Below, in pieces: positions 25,733 through 33,689 of a stretch of 33,689 nt of DNA. The DNA lies in assembly GCA_902620465.1 (NCBI GenBank), contig CACNIF010000007.1, positions 1 to 33,689 of the forward strand, written 5' to 3'. The notes beneath the pieces are model-generated. The model ran no database searches. It worked only from the letters and a program-made list of their open reading frames with translations, and was not told the origin of the DNA. A program made the translations under genes and the position numbers. The DNA comes from an uncultured Pelagibacteraceae bacterium (GTDB taxonomy: Bacteria > Pseudomonadota > Alphaproteobacteria > Pelagibacterales > Pelagibacteraceae). Every line of letters starts with the position of its first letter. Position 1 is the stretch's first letter.

Positions 25733-26624
25733 GTCTTTTTTTGTTAAGTAAATTTTTAAAGTAGCCTGGTAACAAAGCCTTATAAGTATGTTTTTGATTA
25801 TTGATTAAAAATTTAATTTGATACGAATGAAGCATTAGTTTCTTGTTTATACCTTTAAAAGTAGTATGTTTATATTTGTCATCACCATAAATCGAATGAC
25901 CAATATTATACAATTGCTTTCTTAGTTGATGTTTTCTACCAGTGATCGGTTTTAACTCAAGCAAGCTGGCTTCTGAGTTTTTATCTATTACCTTGAAAGT
26001 TGTTTTGGCTTTTTCAACTATTTTCTTTCCATTATCATATCTGATTAAATTATCATTTAATTCACCAGAATTTTTTTCTAATTCACCATGACAAATTGCT
26101 AAATACGTTTTATGTATCTTTCTTAACCTGAAAAGTGAAGTTAAAAGTTGTGCCATTTCTCTTTTTTTAGCTATTAAAAAAACACCTGATGTATCCTTGT
26201 CAAGTCTGTGAACAGAGTAAGGTTTTGTATTATCGAATATTTTACTTTTTTTAAAAATATCTATCAAATTTTTTTTTGATTTAGTCCCACCTTGTACTGA
26301 AATTCCGGAGTCCTTGTTTATTACTATAAAATCCTCATTATTTTCAATTATAGACTTCTCATTAGATTTGATAGTTGTATAAGAGGGTTTGAAATTTATT
26401 TTTTTGTTATTAGATTTCTCTTTAAAGTCTAAATTAAATAATTCTACTTTGTCATTTAAAGTAACTTTAGTAGAACTTTTTACTTTTTTTTTATTTAATT
26501 TAATTTTTCCGGTTCGTAATTTTTTTTCAATTAAACTTTGTGGTATTTTTCCTATTTTGTTCCTCAAAAATCTATCTAGACGCATGTTATTAAATGTTGC
26601 GTCTACAACAAAACTTTTTATCAT
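25716..26624 (-). CDS. RluC/RluD-type ribosomal large subunit pseudouridine synthase
   Basis: Pseudouridine synthase of the RluA family with an N-terminal S4 RNA-binding domain ([25 protein letters not shown], about 12-60), 302 residues. The catalytic motif is [17 protein letters not shown], with Asp142 the expected nucleophile. The C-terminal half has [23 protein letters not shown], the conserved RluA-family motif III. An S4 domain with HRLDKDTSG fits RluC best (U955, U2504 and U2580 of 23S rRNA in E. coli) but RluD is not excluded, so no symbol is given. It lies nine bases downstream of rplQ and may be cotranscribed with the alpha operon. Confidence 0.88.
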   Translation of the reverse strand: MIKSFVVDATFNNMRLDRFLRNKIGKIPQSLIEKKLRTGKIKLNKKKVKSSTKVTLNDKVELFNLDFKEKSNNKKINFKPSYTTIKSNEKSIIENNEDFIVINKDSGISVQGGTKSKKNLIDIFKKSKIFDNTKPYSVHRLDKDTSGVFLIAKKREMAQLLTSLFRLRKIHKTYLAICHGELEKNSGELNDNLIRYDNGKKIVEKAKTTFKVIDKNSEASLLELKPITGRKHQLRKQLYNIGHSIYGDDKYKHTTFKGINKKLMLHSYQIKFLINNQKHTYKALLPGYFKNLLNKKRLNFLN

Positions 26625-26633
26625 TTTTAAAAT

Positions 26634-27080
26634 TTATTTACTTACAGTTTCTTTTTTACTGTCTTTATTTTCTGTATTTTCAGATTGATTTTTTTTCTTT
26701 TTATCAACTCTTCTAGCTTCAACATCTCTATCTACAAACTCAATTATAGCCATTGGTGCATTATCACCATATCTAAAACCAGCTTTAATTATTCTTGTGT
26801 AACCACCACTTCTTTTTTCATATCTTTTTGATAAAGTTTTTGTAACTTTATTAGCTGACTTTTTATCTTGAAGCTGTGAAATTAAGTTTTTAGTAGATAT
26901 TAAATTGTTTTTTTTTCCTAAGGTTATAATCTTGTCTGCTTGAGGTTTTAAAAATTTTGCCTTAGGTAAAGTAGTTTTAATTTGCTCATACTTTATCAAA
27001 GAATTGAGCATATTCTTTAGTAATGCTTTTCTATGTTCTGAATTTCTATTAAGTTTTTTGTTAACAAAACCATGTCTCAT
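26634..27080 (-). CDS. rplQ: 50S ribosomal protein L17
   Basis: Ribosomal protein of the large subunit near the exit tunnel. It begins [24 protein letters not shown] and has GGYTRIIKAGFRYGDNAPMAIIEFVD, both family signatures. At 148 residues it is longer than E. coli L17 (127), because of a charged C-terminal tail (KKKKNQSENTENKDSKKE). It follows rpoA as TAATG (one-base overlap), the standard order at the end of the alpha operon. Confidence 0.97.
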   Translation of the reverse strand: MRHGFVNKKLNRNSEHRKALLKNMLNSLIKYEQIKTTLPKAKFLKPQADKIITLGKKNNLISTKNLISQLQDKKSANKVTKTLSKRYEKRSGGYTRIIKAGFRYGDNAPMAIIEFVDRDVEARRVDKKKKNQSENTENKDSKKETVSK

Positions 27081-28108
27081 TAAATAGCTTCCTCTAATTT
27101 TTTAGACATTTCTGCTATATTGTCTGGGGGCCAATTTGGAATTTCCATGCCTAAATATAACGACATTCCAGTTAAAACTTCTTTAATTTCATTTAGAGAT
27201 TTTCTTCCAAAATTAGGAGTTCTTAACATTTCTCCCTCTGATTTTTGAACTAAATCACCAATATAGATTATATTGTCATTTTTTAAACAATTCATTGATC
27301 TAACTGATAATTCTAGTTCATCTACTTTTCTTAACAAATTTTTGTTAAATTCTGGTTCTGTAGAAACTTCTTTAACAGGAGCTTCAACAGGTTCATCAAA
27401 ATTAACAAACATTTTAAGTTGGTCTTGGAAAATTCTTGCTGAGTAAGCAACTGCATCTTCGGCAGAAATTGAACCATTCGTTTCAACTTCCATTGTCAAT
27501 TTATCATAGTCTAAAGCTTTTCCTTCTCTTGCTGTACTAACAGAATATGAAACTTTTTTAACAGGGCTATATAATGAATCAATTGCGATTAGACCTAATG
27601 GTGGTTCCTCTGGTTTATTAAGTTCAGCAGGAACATATCCTTTTCCGGTGTTAACATTCATTTCCATGTGAAAATTTGTGTTCTCATCTAAGTTACATAT
27701 TACTAAATCAGGATTCAAAATTTCCACATCTGCAACAGCTGTTATATCAGAAGCTTTAATTTCTCCTGGTCCTTTTGCATCAAGTATCAATTTTTTTGTT
27801 CCTTCTGAATTACATTTTAGAGCTAACGATTTTACATTTAAAACTATATCTGTAACATCCTCTCTTACACCCTTTATAGATGTAAATTCGTGTAGAACGC
27901 CGTCTATTTGAATAGATGTAACTGCAGCGCCTCTTATTGAGGACAACAATATTCTTCTTAATGAATTACCTAAAGTTAAACCGTAACCTTTTTCTAACGG
28001 TTCAGCAATTATTTTGGCGTGAGTAAGGTCTTCACTTAATTTTACATCAAGTTTTGATGGTTTAATCAATGATTTCCAATTTTTTATATTTACGTTCTCT
28101 GTCTCCAT
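27080..28108 (-). CDS. rpoA: RNA polymerase subunit alpha
   Basis: Scaffold subunit of RNA polymerase, 342 residues. The N-terminal dimerisation domain contains [21 protein letters not shown] and [15 protein letters not shown] flexible linker, [14 protein letters not shown], begins near residue 240, followed by the C-terminal DNA-binding domain with [14 protein letters not shown] and [19 protein letters not shown] strong Shine-Dalgarno sequence, AAGGAG, lies six to seven bases before the ATG. rpsD is absent between rpsK and rpoA, which is normal for alphaproteobacteria. Confidence 0.98.
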   Translation of the reverse strand: METENVNIKNWKSLIKPSKLDVKLSEDLTHAKIIAEPLEKGYGLTLGNSLRRILLSSIRGAAVTSIQIDGVLHEFTSIKGVREDVTDIVLNVKSLALKCNSEGTKKLILDAKGPGEIKASDITAVADVEILNPDLVICNLDENTNFHMEMNVNTGKGYVPAELNKPEEPPLGLIAIDSLYSPVKKVSYSVSTAREGKALDYDKLTMEVETNGSISAEDAVAYSARIFQDQLKMFVNFDEPVEAPVKEVSTEPEFNKNLLRKVDELELSVRSMNCLKNDNIIYIGDLVQKSEGEMLRTPNFGRKSLNEIKEVLTGMSLYLGMEIPNWPPDNIAEMSKKLEEAI

Positions 28109-28557
28109 TAAACTCTCCTTTTTTTTGGTGGTCTAGTTCCGTTATGAGGCATAGGTGTTGTATCTTTAATTGATAAAATTTTAAAACCTTTGGCTTGTAA
28201 AGCTCTTAATGCCGTCTCTCGGCCTGAACCTGGTCCCTTTATTTCAACATTTAATGTTTTCATTCCATACTCTAGTGCTTTAGATGCTGCTGCATCAGCT
28301 GCTACTTGTGCTGCATATGGTGTTGATTTTCTTGAGCCCTTAAAGCCTTTTTGACCAGCAGAAGCCCAAGAGATTACATTACCATTAGTATCTGCGATAG
28401 AAATTATTGTGTTGTTAAAGGTTGATTGTACGTAAGCTATTCCATTAAGAATATTTTTTTTTGTTTTTTTCTTTTTAGAATAAGAACTTTTTAAAACTTT
28501 TTTTTCTGATTTCTCATTATCTTTTTTCTTATTTTCAATTTTGTCTGCGTTAGCCAT
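28108..28557 (-). CDS. rpsK: 30S ribosomal protein S11
   Basis: Small-subunit platform protein. The core contains [33 protein letters not shown] and the invariant C-terminus [12 protein letters not shown]. The 149-residue length exceeds the usual ~129 because of an extra N-terminal stretch of about 20 residues rich in lysine and glutamate. The start is the only ATG before the core, so the extension appears real. The stop overlaps the rpoA start by one base. Confidence 0.97.
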   Translation of the reverse strand: MANADKIENKKKDNEKSEKKVLKSSYSKKKKTKKNILNGIAYVQSTFNNTIISIADTNGNVISWASAGQKGFKGSRKSTPYAAQVAADAAASKALEYGMKTLNVEIKGPGSGRETALRALQAKGFKILSIKDTTPMPHNGTRPPKKRRV

Positions 28558-28559
28558 AA

Positions 28560-28943
28560 TTATTTTTTAAGTGGGGTTAATTTTTTTCCAGCAATTGCAA
28601 TAGCTTTCCCTTTTCTGGTTCTTGCATTACATCTTGTTCTTTGGCCTCTTACAGGTAATTTTTTTCTATGTCTTGAACCTCTGTAACAAGCTAAATCAAT
28701 TAATCTCTTTATACTTAATGAATAATCTCTCCTAAGATCACCCTCAACTTTAAAATTTTGATCAATATATTCTCTTATTTTTAATATTTCATCATCAGTA
28801 AGTTGATTAACTCTTTTTTCCTTTGGAAAGTTTAATGCATCACAAATTTGTTTTGAAAATTTATCACCAATACCGTATATATAAGTAAGCCCAATATGAA
28901 CTAACTTGTTTTGAGGAATATTGATACCTGCTATACGAGCCAT
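28560..28943 (-). CDS. rpsM: 30S ribosomal protein S13
   Basis: Small-subunit head protein contacting tRNA and the 50S subunit. It begins [26 protein letters not shown] and ends with [22 protein letters not shown], typical of S13; 127 residues. The gene is two bases upstream of rpsK. A promoter-like sequence directly before it (28966-28993) may start a separate alpha-operon transcript. Confidence 0.98.
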   Translation of the reverse strand: MARIAGINIPQNKLVHIGLTYIYGIGDKFSKQICDALNFPKEKRVNQLTDDEILKIREYIDQNFKVEGDLRRDYSLSIKRLIDLACYRGSRHRKKLPVRGQRTRCNARTRKGKAIAIAGKKLTPLKK

Positions 28944-28965
28944 AATTTTGTGATAATTTGTAGCC

Positions 28966-28993
28966 TTTATATAAGAAGTTCTTTCAAAGTCAA
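28966..28993 (-). promoter_or_regulatory. Sigma-70-type promoter between adk and rpsM
   Basis: On the minus strand TTGACT (28993-28988) is followed after 16 bases by TATAAA (28971-28966). Both hexamers are five of six matches to consensus, the best promoter I find in the window. The -35 box begins just after the adk stop codon, and RNA would start about 15 bases before the rpsM ATG. It would allow S13-S11-alpha-L17 to be made independently of the upstream spc operon. Not experimentally supported here. Confidence 0.6.
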
Positions 28994-28997
28994 CGAC

Positions 28998-29561
28998 TTA
29001 AACATTGATAAAATCGTGGATTTTGTTGGTTATTTGATCAATTTTTAAAGAACCATCAATCTCATGAAAATTAATATTTTTTGAGTAAAAATCTAAAACT
29101 GGTTTAGTTGTCTTCATATATGTGTCGTACCTTTTTACAATAGTATCCAAATCATCATCAGATCTTTTTTCCTCAATTTTTCTTTTTTCAATTCTTTCGA
29201 TAATAATTTCTTTATTTACATTTAAAAAAAATACTAAATCAATTTTTTGATCTGACTTTTCTAATAACAAATTTAAGTTTGTTGCTTGACTTAATGATCT
29301 GGGATATCCATCAAAAATGAGTCGATTTTTTTTTAAAGGATCAAAAATAATTTTACTAATAAGATTATTGACGATTTCATCACTTACAAATTTTCCATCA
29401 TTCATATCATTTATTATCTTTTTACCAATATCAGTATCTTTTTTAATTTCATCTCTTAAAATATCACCTGTGGATATTTGAAAACCATTAATTTTTTTTA
29501 CTAAATATTTTGCTTGTGTGCCTTTTCCAGCTCCTGGAGGACCAAATAAAATAATATTCAC
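28998..29561 (-). CDS. adk: Adenylate kinase
   Basis: Interconverts ATP + AMP and 2 ADP in the cytoplasm. The P-loop is GPPGAGKGTQAKYL (7-20), followed by NGFQISTGDILRDEI and the AMP-binding DGYPRSLSQA. At 187 residues this is the short type, which lacks the long zinc-binding LID domain; the short LID is seen around KRKIEEKRSDDDLD. The start codon abuts the secY stop. The secY-adk-rpsM order is common in alphaproteobacteria. Confidence 0.97.
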   Translation of the reverse strand: MNIILFGPPGAGKGTQAKYLVKKINGFQISTGDILRDEIKKDTDIGKKIINDMNDGKFVSDEIVNNLISKIIFDPLKKNRLIFDGYPRSLSQATNLNLLLEKSDQKIDLVFFLNVNKEIIIERIEKRKIEEKRSDDDLDTIVKRYDTYMKTTKPVLDFYSKNINFHEIDGSLKIDQITNKIHDFINV

Positions 29562-30842
29562 CTATCTACCAAATTTAGTTTTTTTGATTAGTTGTTCATA
29601 CTGCGAACTCATTAATCTTGTTTGAATTTGAGTTACCGTATCTATTGCTACTACAACAACAATCAAGATAGAGGTACCACCCAAATAAAATGGAATAGGA
29701 TATTTTGCAATTAAAAATTCTGGCATTAAACAAACTAAAGTTAAATATAAAGCACCAATCGTTGTTAGTTTGGTAAGAATATTATCAATATAAATTGCTG
29801 TGCTTTCACCTGGTCTAATTCCTGGAATAAAACCTCCATATTTTCTCAAATTTTCTGCTGTTTCATTAGGATTAAATGTAATAGAGGTATAGAAAAATGT
29901 GAAAAATATTATTCCTGAAGCGTATAACAACATATAAAGAGGTTGTCCTTGAGTGAAATATGAGCTTAAGTTTAAAAACGTATCATTTTCAGAAAAATTA
30001 AAATTTGAAAAGGTTACAGGTAATAATAGTAATGCTGAAGCAAAAATTGCTGGTATAACGCCTGCTTGATTTATCTTTAAAGGTAAATGAGAAGACTCTC
30101 CACCGTACATTTTATTACCCATTTGTCTTTTTGGATAATTAATAAGTATTTTTCTTAAAGCTCTTTCCATAAAGACAATAAAAAGAATTGTTAAAATAAG
30201 AAGTATAAAAATTGCTAAAATCATAACTGTTGAAATAGCACCTGTTCTTCCAAGTTCAAATGTAGTTACTAATGCTCTTGGAATTTCCGCAACAATACCA
30301 GCGAAAATTATTAAAGAAATTCCGTTTCCAATACCTCTCTGTGTAATTTGTTCCCCTAACCACATTAAGAAGATAGTGCCAGCAACTATTGTAGTAACTG
30401 TTGATATCTTAAAAAAAACTCCAGGATTTATAACCAAATTTGCTGATGACTCCAAACCAACAGATAGACCATAACCCTGAATTGTTGCAAGAAATACTGT
30501 TCCATACCGAGTAATTTGAGTAATTTTAGATCTTCCGGTTTCTCCTTGGGCCTTTAGATTTTTAAAATATTCTGAAACACCCGTTAATAATTGAACGATG
30601 ATTGATGATGAGATGTAGGGCATGATTCCTAAGGCAAATATTGCCATCCTACTAACTGCTCCACCTGCAAAAACATTAAACATCCCTAACAAACCTTTTT
30701 GATTTCCCTCCATTAAAATTTTTAATTGCTCAGGGTCTATACCTGGTAAAGGGACAAATGTTCCAAATCTATAGACCGCAAGTAAAGCTAGAGTAAAAAA
30801 AATTCTATTTCTTAGATCAATACTTGAAGATGTAGCACTCAT
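29562..30842 (-). CDS. secY: Protein translocase subunit SecY
   Basis: Pore of the Sec translocon, 426 residues with ten membrane segments. Signatures include FVPLPGIDPEQL near the N-terminus, FNVFAGGAVSRMAIFALGIMPYI and GIGNGISLIIFAGI, and in the C-terminal half GESSHLPLKINQAGVIPAIFA and GFIPGIRPGEST. The cytosolic N-terminus is shorter than in most proteobacteria by my recollection. It follows rplO after eight bases in the spc operon. Confidence 0.97.
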   Translation of the reverse strand: MSATSSSIDLRNRIFFTLALLAVYRFGTFVPLPGIDPEQLKILMEGNQKGLLGMFNVFAGGAVSRMAIFALGIMPYISSSIIVQLLTGVSEYFKNLKAQGETGRSKITQITRYGTVFLATIQGYGLSVGLESSANLVINPGVFFKISTVTTIVAGTIFLMWLGEQITQRGIGNGISLIIFAGIVAEIPRALVTTFELGRTGAISTVMILAIFILLILTILFIVFMERALRKILINYPKRQMGNKMYGGESSHLPLKINQAGVIPAIFASALLLLPVTFSNFNFSENDTFLNLSSYFTQGQPLYMLLYASGIIFFTFFYTSITFNPNETAENLRKYGGFIPGIRPGESTAIYIDNILTKLTTIGALYLTLVCLMPEFLIAKYPIPFYLGGTSILIVVVVAIDTVTQIQTRLMSSQYEQLIKKTKFGR

Positions 30843-30850
30843 GGATACTA

Positions 30851-31303
30851 TTATTTCTTAATTTGAATAGATCCACCAATCTTTTCAAGCTTATTAATTG
30901 CTGATTTAGATGCTAAATCTGCTTCAATGTTTATCTTATCTTTTATTTCTCCTGATCCTAAAATTTTTAATTTAGATGATCTTTTATTAATTAATTTTAA
31001 TTTTTTTAATAAATTAGAATTTAAAATTTCAGAGGTTTTAATACTTTTTTTATCAATAAAAGATTGGATCTTATCTAAATTTAAAATAGTGATATTCTTT
31101 TTTTCAATAGGATTGAACCCTCTTTTTGGTAATCTCCTGTACAATGGCATCTGACCACCTTCGAAACTTTTTATTGATACACCTGATCTCGATTTTTGTC
31201 CTTTTACTCCTCTGCCTGAAGTTTTTCCTTTGCCAGACCCTATCCCTCTTCCGACCCTAATTTTTTTTTTATTAATTTTAACTCTGTTATTTAAACTAAT
31301 CAT
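30851..31303 (-). CDS. rplO: 50S ribosomal protein L15
   Basis: Large-subunit protein of 150 residues. The N-terminal glycine-arginine-rich part, VGRGIGSGKGKTSGRGVKGQ, is diagnostic, followed by GQMPLYRRLPKRGFNP. The C-terminal part (ILGSGEIKDKINIEADLAS) is typical. Its ATG overlaps the rpsE stop by one base, leaving no place for rpmD (L30), which sits between these two genes in most spc operons. A GAGGA-like ribosome binding site lies four bases before the ATG. Confidence 0.97.
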   Translation of the reverse strand: MISLNNRVKINKKKIRVGRGIGSGKGKTSGRGVKGQKSRSGVSIKSFEGGQMPLYRRLPKRGFNPIEKKNITILNLDKIQSFIDKKSIKTSEILNSNLLKKLKLINKRSSKLKILGSGEIKDKINIEADLASKSAINKLEKIGGSIQIKK

Positions 31304-31818
31304 TATCCTCTTTTCTCAATAATTTCTGAGATTTTTTTGTTTCTTATATTAGAAATTTGTTTTGGAGAATTTTGTTTTAATAAAGCTTTCATTGTTGCCC
31401 TAATTACATTGTGAGCATTAGAAGTTCCCATTGATTTTGCGACTATATCTTTGACACCTAAAACTTCACAAACTGCTCGCACCGGCCCACCCGCAATTAT
31501 ACCTGTTCCCTTAGAAGCTGCTCTTAGAACTATTCTACCAGACCCATCTTTAGCTTTAACATCATGATGAATGGTTCTGCCTTCTCTTAGAGGTATGTGA
31601 ATTAATTTTCTTCTTGCCATTTCGTTCGCTTTTTTAATCGCGTCTGGAACTTGTTTAGCTTTTGCATGTGCTATACCAATTTTACCTGATTGATTTCCAA
31701 CAACTACTAAAGCTGAAAAGCCAAATCTTCTTCCACCTTTGACTACTTTAGTTATTCTATTGATATGGACCAATTTTTCTAAAATGTCATCTGATTTTTT
31801 TTCTTTAATATTATCCAT
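31303..31818 (-). CDS. rpsE: 30S ribosomal protein S5
   Basis: Small-subunit protein that helps decoding accuracy, 171 residues. The S5 double-stranded RNA-binding signature reads KVVKGGRRFGFSALVVVGNQSGKIGIAHAKA in overlapping parts, and the C-terminal domain contains GTGIIAGGPVRAVCEVLGVKDIVAKSMGTSN. It follows rplR by two bases and is followed by rplO. A GGAG motif precedes the start. Confidence 0.98.
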   Translation of the reverse strand: MDNIKEKKSDDILEKLVHINRITKVVKGGRRFGFSALVVVGNQSGKIGIAHAKAKQVPDAIKKANEMARRKLIHIPLREGRTIHHDVKAKDGSGRIVLRAASKGTGIIAGGPVRAVCEVLGVKDIVAKSMGTSNAHNVIRATMKALLKQNSPKQISNIRNKKISEIIEKRG

Positions 31819-31820
31819 TG

Positions 31821-32177
31821 TTAAAACTCCATACCATTTTTTCGTAAAGTCTCAGCAAATATTTTTACTCTCCCGTGATATTTGTAAAGACCTCTATCAA
31901 AATAAATCTTAGAAATTTTCTTTTCTAAAGCTTTTTTTGCCAATTTTTCTGCAACTATTTTAGATAGTTCAGTTTTTGTAATTTTTGTCTCAGATCTAAA
32001 ATCTTTTTCAATAGATGAAGCAGATAAAAGTGTTATATTTTTATCATCATCAATTATTTGTGCAGAGATATTTTTTGACGATCTTGATATACTTAATCTA
32101 AATCTTTCTTTTTTAGCTACCGACTTCACTTTATTGCCAACTCTAAATTTCCTTCTCTTGTTTGCTGTAAGTTTCAT
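31821..32177 (-). CDS. rplR: 50S ribosomal protein L18
   Basis: 5S rRNA-binding protein of 118 residues. It has [20 protein letters not shown] and the C-terminal [19 protein letters not shown] followed by [12 protein letters not shown], the family ending. The ATG overlaps the rplF stop by one base. Confidence 0.97.
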   Translation of the reverse strand: MKLTANKRRKFRVGNKVKSVAKKERFRLSISRSSKNISAQIIDDDKNITLLSASSIEKDFRSETKITKTELSKIVAEKLAKKALEKKISKIYFDRGLYKYHGRVKIFAETLRKNGMEF

Positions 32178-32716
32178 TATTTCTTTTTGCCCTCTTTTTT
32201 AAGAATATACTGACCTTTTTCTCTAATCCCTTTTCCTTTATAAGGTTCGATTTTTCTTAATGTTTTAAGTTTTGATGAAACTGAACCAACTTGTTGTTTA
32301 TTTGCACCTGTTATTTTCAATGTTGTTTGTTTTTCAACTGTAATCTTTATTCCCTCAGGTATATCAAAATTTATATCATGACTATAACCAAGTTGTAGGT
32401 TTAATTGATTACCTTTGATTGCTGCTCTATAACCAACCCCTACTAATTCTAAAACTTTTTCATAGCCCTTGCTTGATCCAATCACAGCATTATTTATTAA
32501 ACTTCTATTCATACCCCATAATCTTTTTGTATTTTGATCTATTTTTTTTGGTTTAATTGTAATTTCTTTTCCATCCTTTATATCTAGAGAAAAAATATCT
32601 AAATCTATATTAAGCGCAGATTTACCTACCGGTCCTTCGATATTCAATATACTTCCAGCTAAAGCCACCTTAACTTTGTCTGGTATCGAAATATTTATTT
32701 TACCTATTTTAGACAT
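32177..32716 (-). CDS. rplF: 50S ribosomal protein L6
   Basis: Large-subunit protein of 179 residues with two similar halves. Motifs include [13 protein letters not shown] in the first, [16 protein letters not shown] in the middle, [24 protein letters not shown] in the second half, and [26 protein letters not shown] at the C-terminus (split here for length). The 3' and 5' ends both overlap the neighbours rplR and rpsH by one base. Confidence 0.97.
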   Translation of the reverse strand: MSKIGKINISIPDKVKVALAGSILNIEGPVGKSALNIDLDIFSLDIKDGKEITIKPKKIDQNTKRLWGMNRSLINNAVIGSSKGYEKVLELVGVGYRAAIKGNQLNLQLGYSHDINFDIPEGIKITVEKQTTLKITGANKQQVGSVSSKLKTLRKIEPYKGKGIREKGQYILKKEGKKK

Positions 32717-33111
32717 TAAAATACCTTACAAATTATTTCTCCACCGACACGTTGTTTTCTTGCATCTATATCTGTCATTACACCTTTTGGAGTTGAAATT
32801 ATTGCAATCCCTAGACCATTATTGATTTTAGGCAAACTTTCGGCACTTGAAAAAATTCTTCTACCTGGCTTCGATACTCTCTCAAAAGCACTAATAACAG
32901 GATTACCTGAATGATATTTCAATTCTAAAGTAAGTGTAGATTTCTTGTTCTCAGAGTTCACTTTGAACTCCTTAATAAATCCCTCATTTTTTAAAATTCC
33001 AGCAATTTTAGATTTAAAATTTGATGAAGGTAACTCAACCTTTTTATGGTTTCTTGATTGAGCATTTTTTATTCTTGCTATCATATCTCCTATAGGGTCG
33101 CTTAAGCTCAT
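32716..33111 (-). CDS. rpsH: 30S ribosomal protein S8
   Basis: Binds 16S rRNA and, in E. coli, represses the spc operon by binding near rplE. The 131-residue protein begins with SDPIGDMIARIKNAQ and ends GVMTDIDARKQRVGGEIICKVF, with RVSKPGRRIF and LGIAIISTPKG between, all family hallmarks. AGGAA precedes the start by three bases. The E. coli-type S8 target is not evident in the piece of rplE available. Confidence 0.98.
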   Translation of the reverse strand: MSLSDPIGDMIARIKNAQSRNHKKVELPSSNFKSKIAGILKNEGFIKEFKVNSENKKSTLTLELKYHSGNPVISAFERVSKPGRRIFSSAESLPKINNGLGIAIISTPKGVMTDIDARKQRVGGEIICKVF

Positions 33112-33121
33112 ATGTTCCTTT

Positions 33122-33427
33122 CTACCAGCTTGATTTAACCAGTCCTGGTATTTTTCCTTGTAATCCTAATTGTCTCAATGCAATTCTAGATATTTTAAGT
33201 TTTCTATATACTCCATGTGGTCTACCTGTGATTTGACATCTATTCATTACTCTTATTTTTGCCGAATTACGTGGTAATTTTGACAATTTTTGTTGTGCCT
33301 TAAATCTTTCTTCTAACGAAAGTTTCTTATTCATAATAATTTTTTTTAATTGTTGTCTTTTCTTAAAATATTTGTCTGATAATCTTATTCTTCGATTATT
33401 TTTATTTACTGAACTGAGTTTAGCCAT
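33122..33427 (-). CDS. rpsN: 30S ribosomal protein S14
   Basis: Small-subunit head protein of 101 residues, the long type without a CxxC zinc ribbon. It contains RFKAQQKLSKLPRNSAKIR, CQITGRPHGVYRKLKISR and ends GKIPGLVKSSW, all diagnostic. A clear ribosome binding site AAGGAGA lies ten bases before the ATG. It sits one base downstream of rplE. Confidence 0.98.
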   Translation of the reverse strand: MAKLSSVNKNNRRIRLSDKYFKKRQQLKKIIMNKKLSLEERFKAQQKLSKLPRNSAKIRVMNRCQITGRPHGVYRKLKISRIALRQLGLQGKIPGLVKSSW

Positions 33428-33428
33428 T

Positions 33429-33689
33429 TTAATTGTCTCCTTTTTTAATAAATGGAAAATTTAACTTCTCTAATAAAGCAAAACTATGCTCTTTATTTTT
33501 GGATGAGATGACAATTACTATATCCAATCCCCTTACTTTATCCGCTCTATCAAAACTAACTTCTGGAAAAATTATATGCTCCTTTATGCCAAAAGTATAA
33601 TTTCCAAATTTGTCAAAACCATTAGACGACAAACCTCTAAAATCTTTAATTCTTGGTAAAGCAATATTGACTAATCTGTCTAGAAACTC
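33429..33689 (-). CDS. rplE: 50S ribosomal protein L5, C-terminal part (5' end outside window)
   Basis: The frame is open to the window edge at 33689, so the gene is cut; about 86 codons remain. It reads [21 protein letters not shown], followed by [19 protein letters not shown], the typical second half of L5, which binds 5S rRNA. A TTG at 33632 is an internal leucine codon, not the start. rplX, rplN and the rest of the operon would lie beyond the edge. Confidence 0.97.
   Translation of the reverse strand, partial: EFLDRLVNIALPRIKDFRGLSSNGFDKFGNYTFGIKEHIIFPEVSFDRADKVRGLDIVIVISSKNKEHSFALLEKLNFPFIKKGDN

Noticed and set aside
25723..25740. AAAAAG-TTAAGT-CTTTTT hairpin at the lipB/pseudouridine synthase junction
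   Set aside because: Only one G-C pair in the stem; in such AT-rich sequence this is expected by chance.
1..33689. Search for insertion sequences, prophage genes, CRISPR repeats, toxin-antitoxin pairs or biosynthetic clusters
   Set aside because: No transposase, integrase, cas gene, regularly spaced repeats or linked novel genes were seen; nearly every gene belongs to a known core family.

Overview
The window is very AT-rich and gene-dense. It has short or overlapping gene boundaries, no stretch of 300 bases without a gene, and lysine/asparagine/isoleucine-rich proteins. It carries gatCAB, soxBDAG, secY-adk-rpsM-rpsK-rpoA-rplQ without rpsD, and alphaproteobacterial-type pyrB-pyrC-plsY-topA. 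Together this points to a streamlined marine alphaproteobacterium of the SAR11 group (Pelagibacterales). The assignment rests on gene order and composition, not on a database search. I found no mobile element, prophage, CRISPR array or rRNA.

Layout. (1) 1-545: the 3' end of a TPR/glycosyltransferase-like gene, then a tRNA-Ser(GCT) on the minus strand. (2) 714-7380 (+): a complete heterotetrameric sarcosine oxidase operon, soxB-soxD-soxA-soxG, followed by a polar amino acid ABC transporter binding protein and permease with no ATPase nearby. (3) 7377-14026 (-): gatC-gatA-gatB, an O-methyltransferase, trhO, a MATE exporter and a secreted nuclease, mostly overlapping or nearly abutting. (4) 14077-20721 (+): ruvX, pyrB, a pyrC-like gene, plsY, topA, a small secreted protein and a RidA-family gene. 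(5) 20723-22833 (-): galU-ugd for UDP-glucuronate. (6) 22869-26624: alternating panC (+), mgtE (-), lipB (+) and a pseudouridine synthase (-). (7) 26634-33689 (-): the spc/alpha ribosomal operon from rplE (cut by the window edge) to rplQ, including secY, adk and rpoA.

How the genes work together. The sox genes would oxidise sarcosine, a product of glycine betaine breakdown, to glycine, feeding one-carbon units into tetrahydrofolate; the transporter beside them may import a related nitrogen compound. GatCAB makes Gln-tRNA and/or Asn-tRNA. pyrB and the pyrC-like gene belong to pyrimidine synthesis, and galU-ugd to surface polysaccharide precursors. Most of the rest is core housekeeping.

I see no clearly novel multi-gene system. 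The most noteworthy points are a pyrC-like protein that has lost the HxH metal ligands; a permease with a lipoprotein-type N-terminus and no ATPase partner; a missing L30 gene in the spc operon; a good promoter inside the operon between adk and rpsM; a small secreted basic protein of unknown function after topA; a 14-bp palindrome in front of soxB; long A-tracts in panC and galU; and four convergent gene junctions with no space for a terminator.
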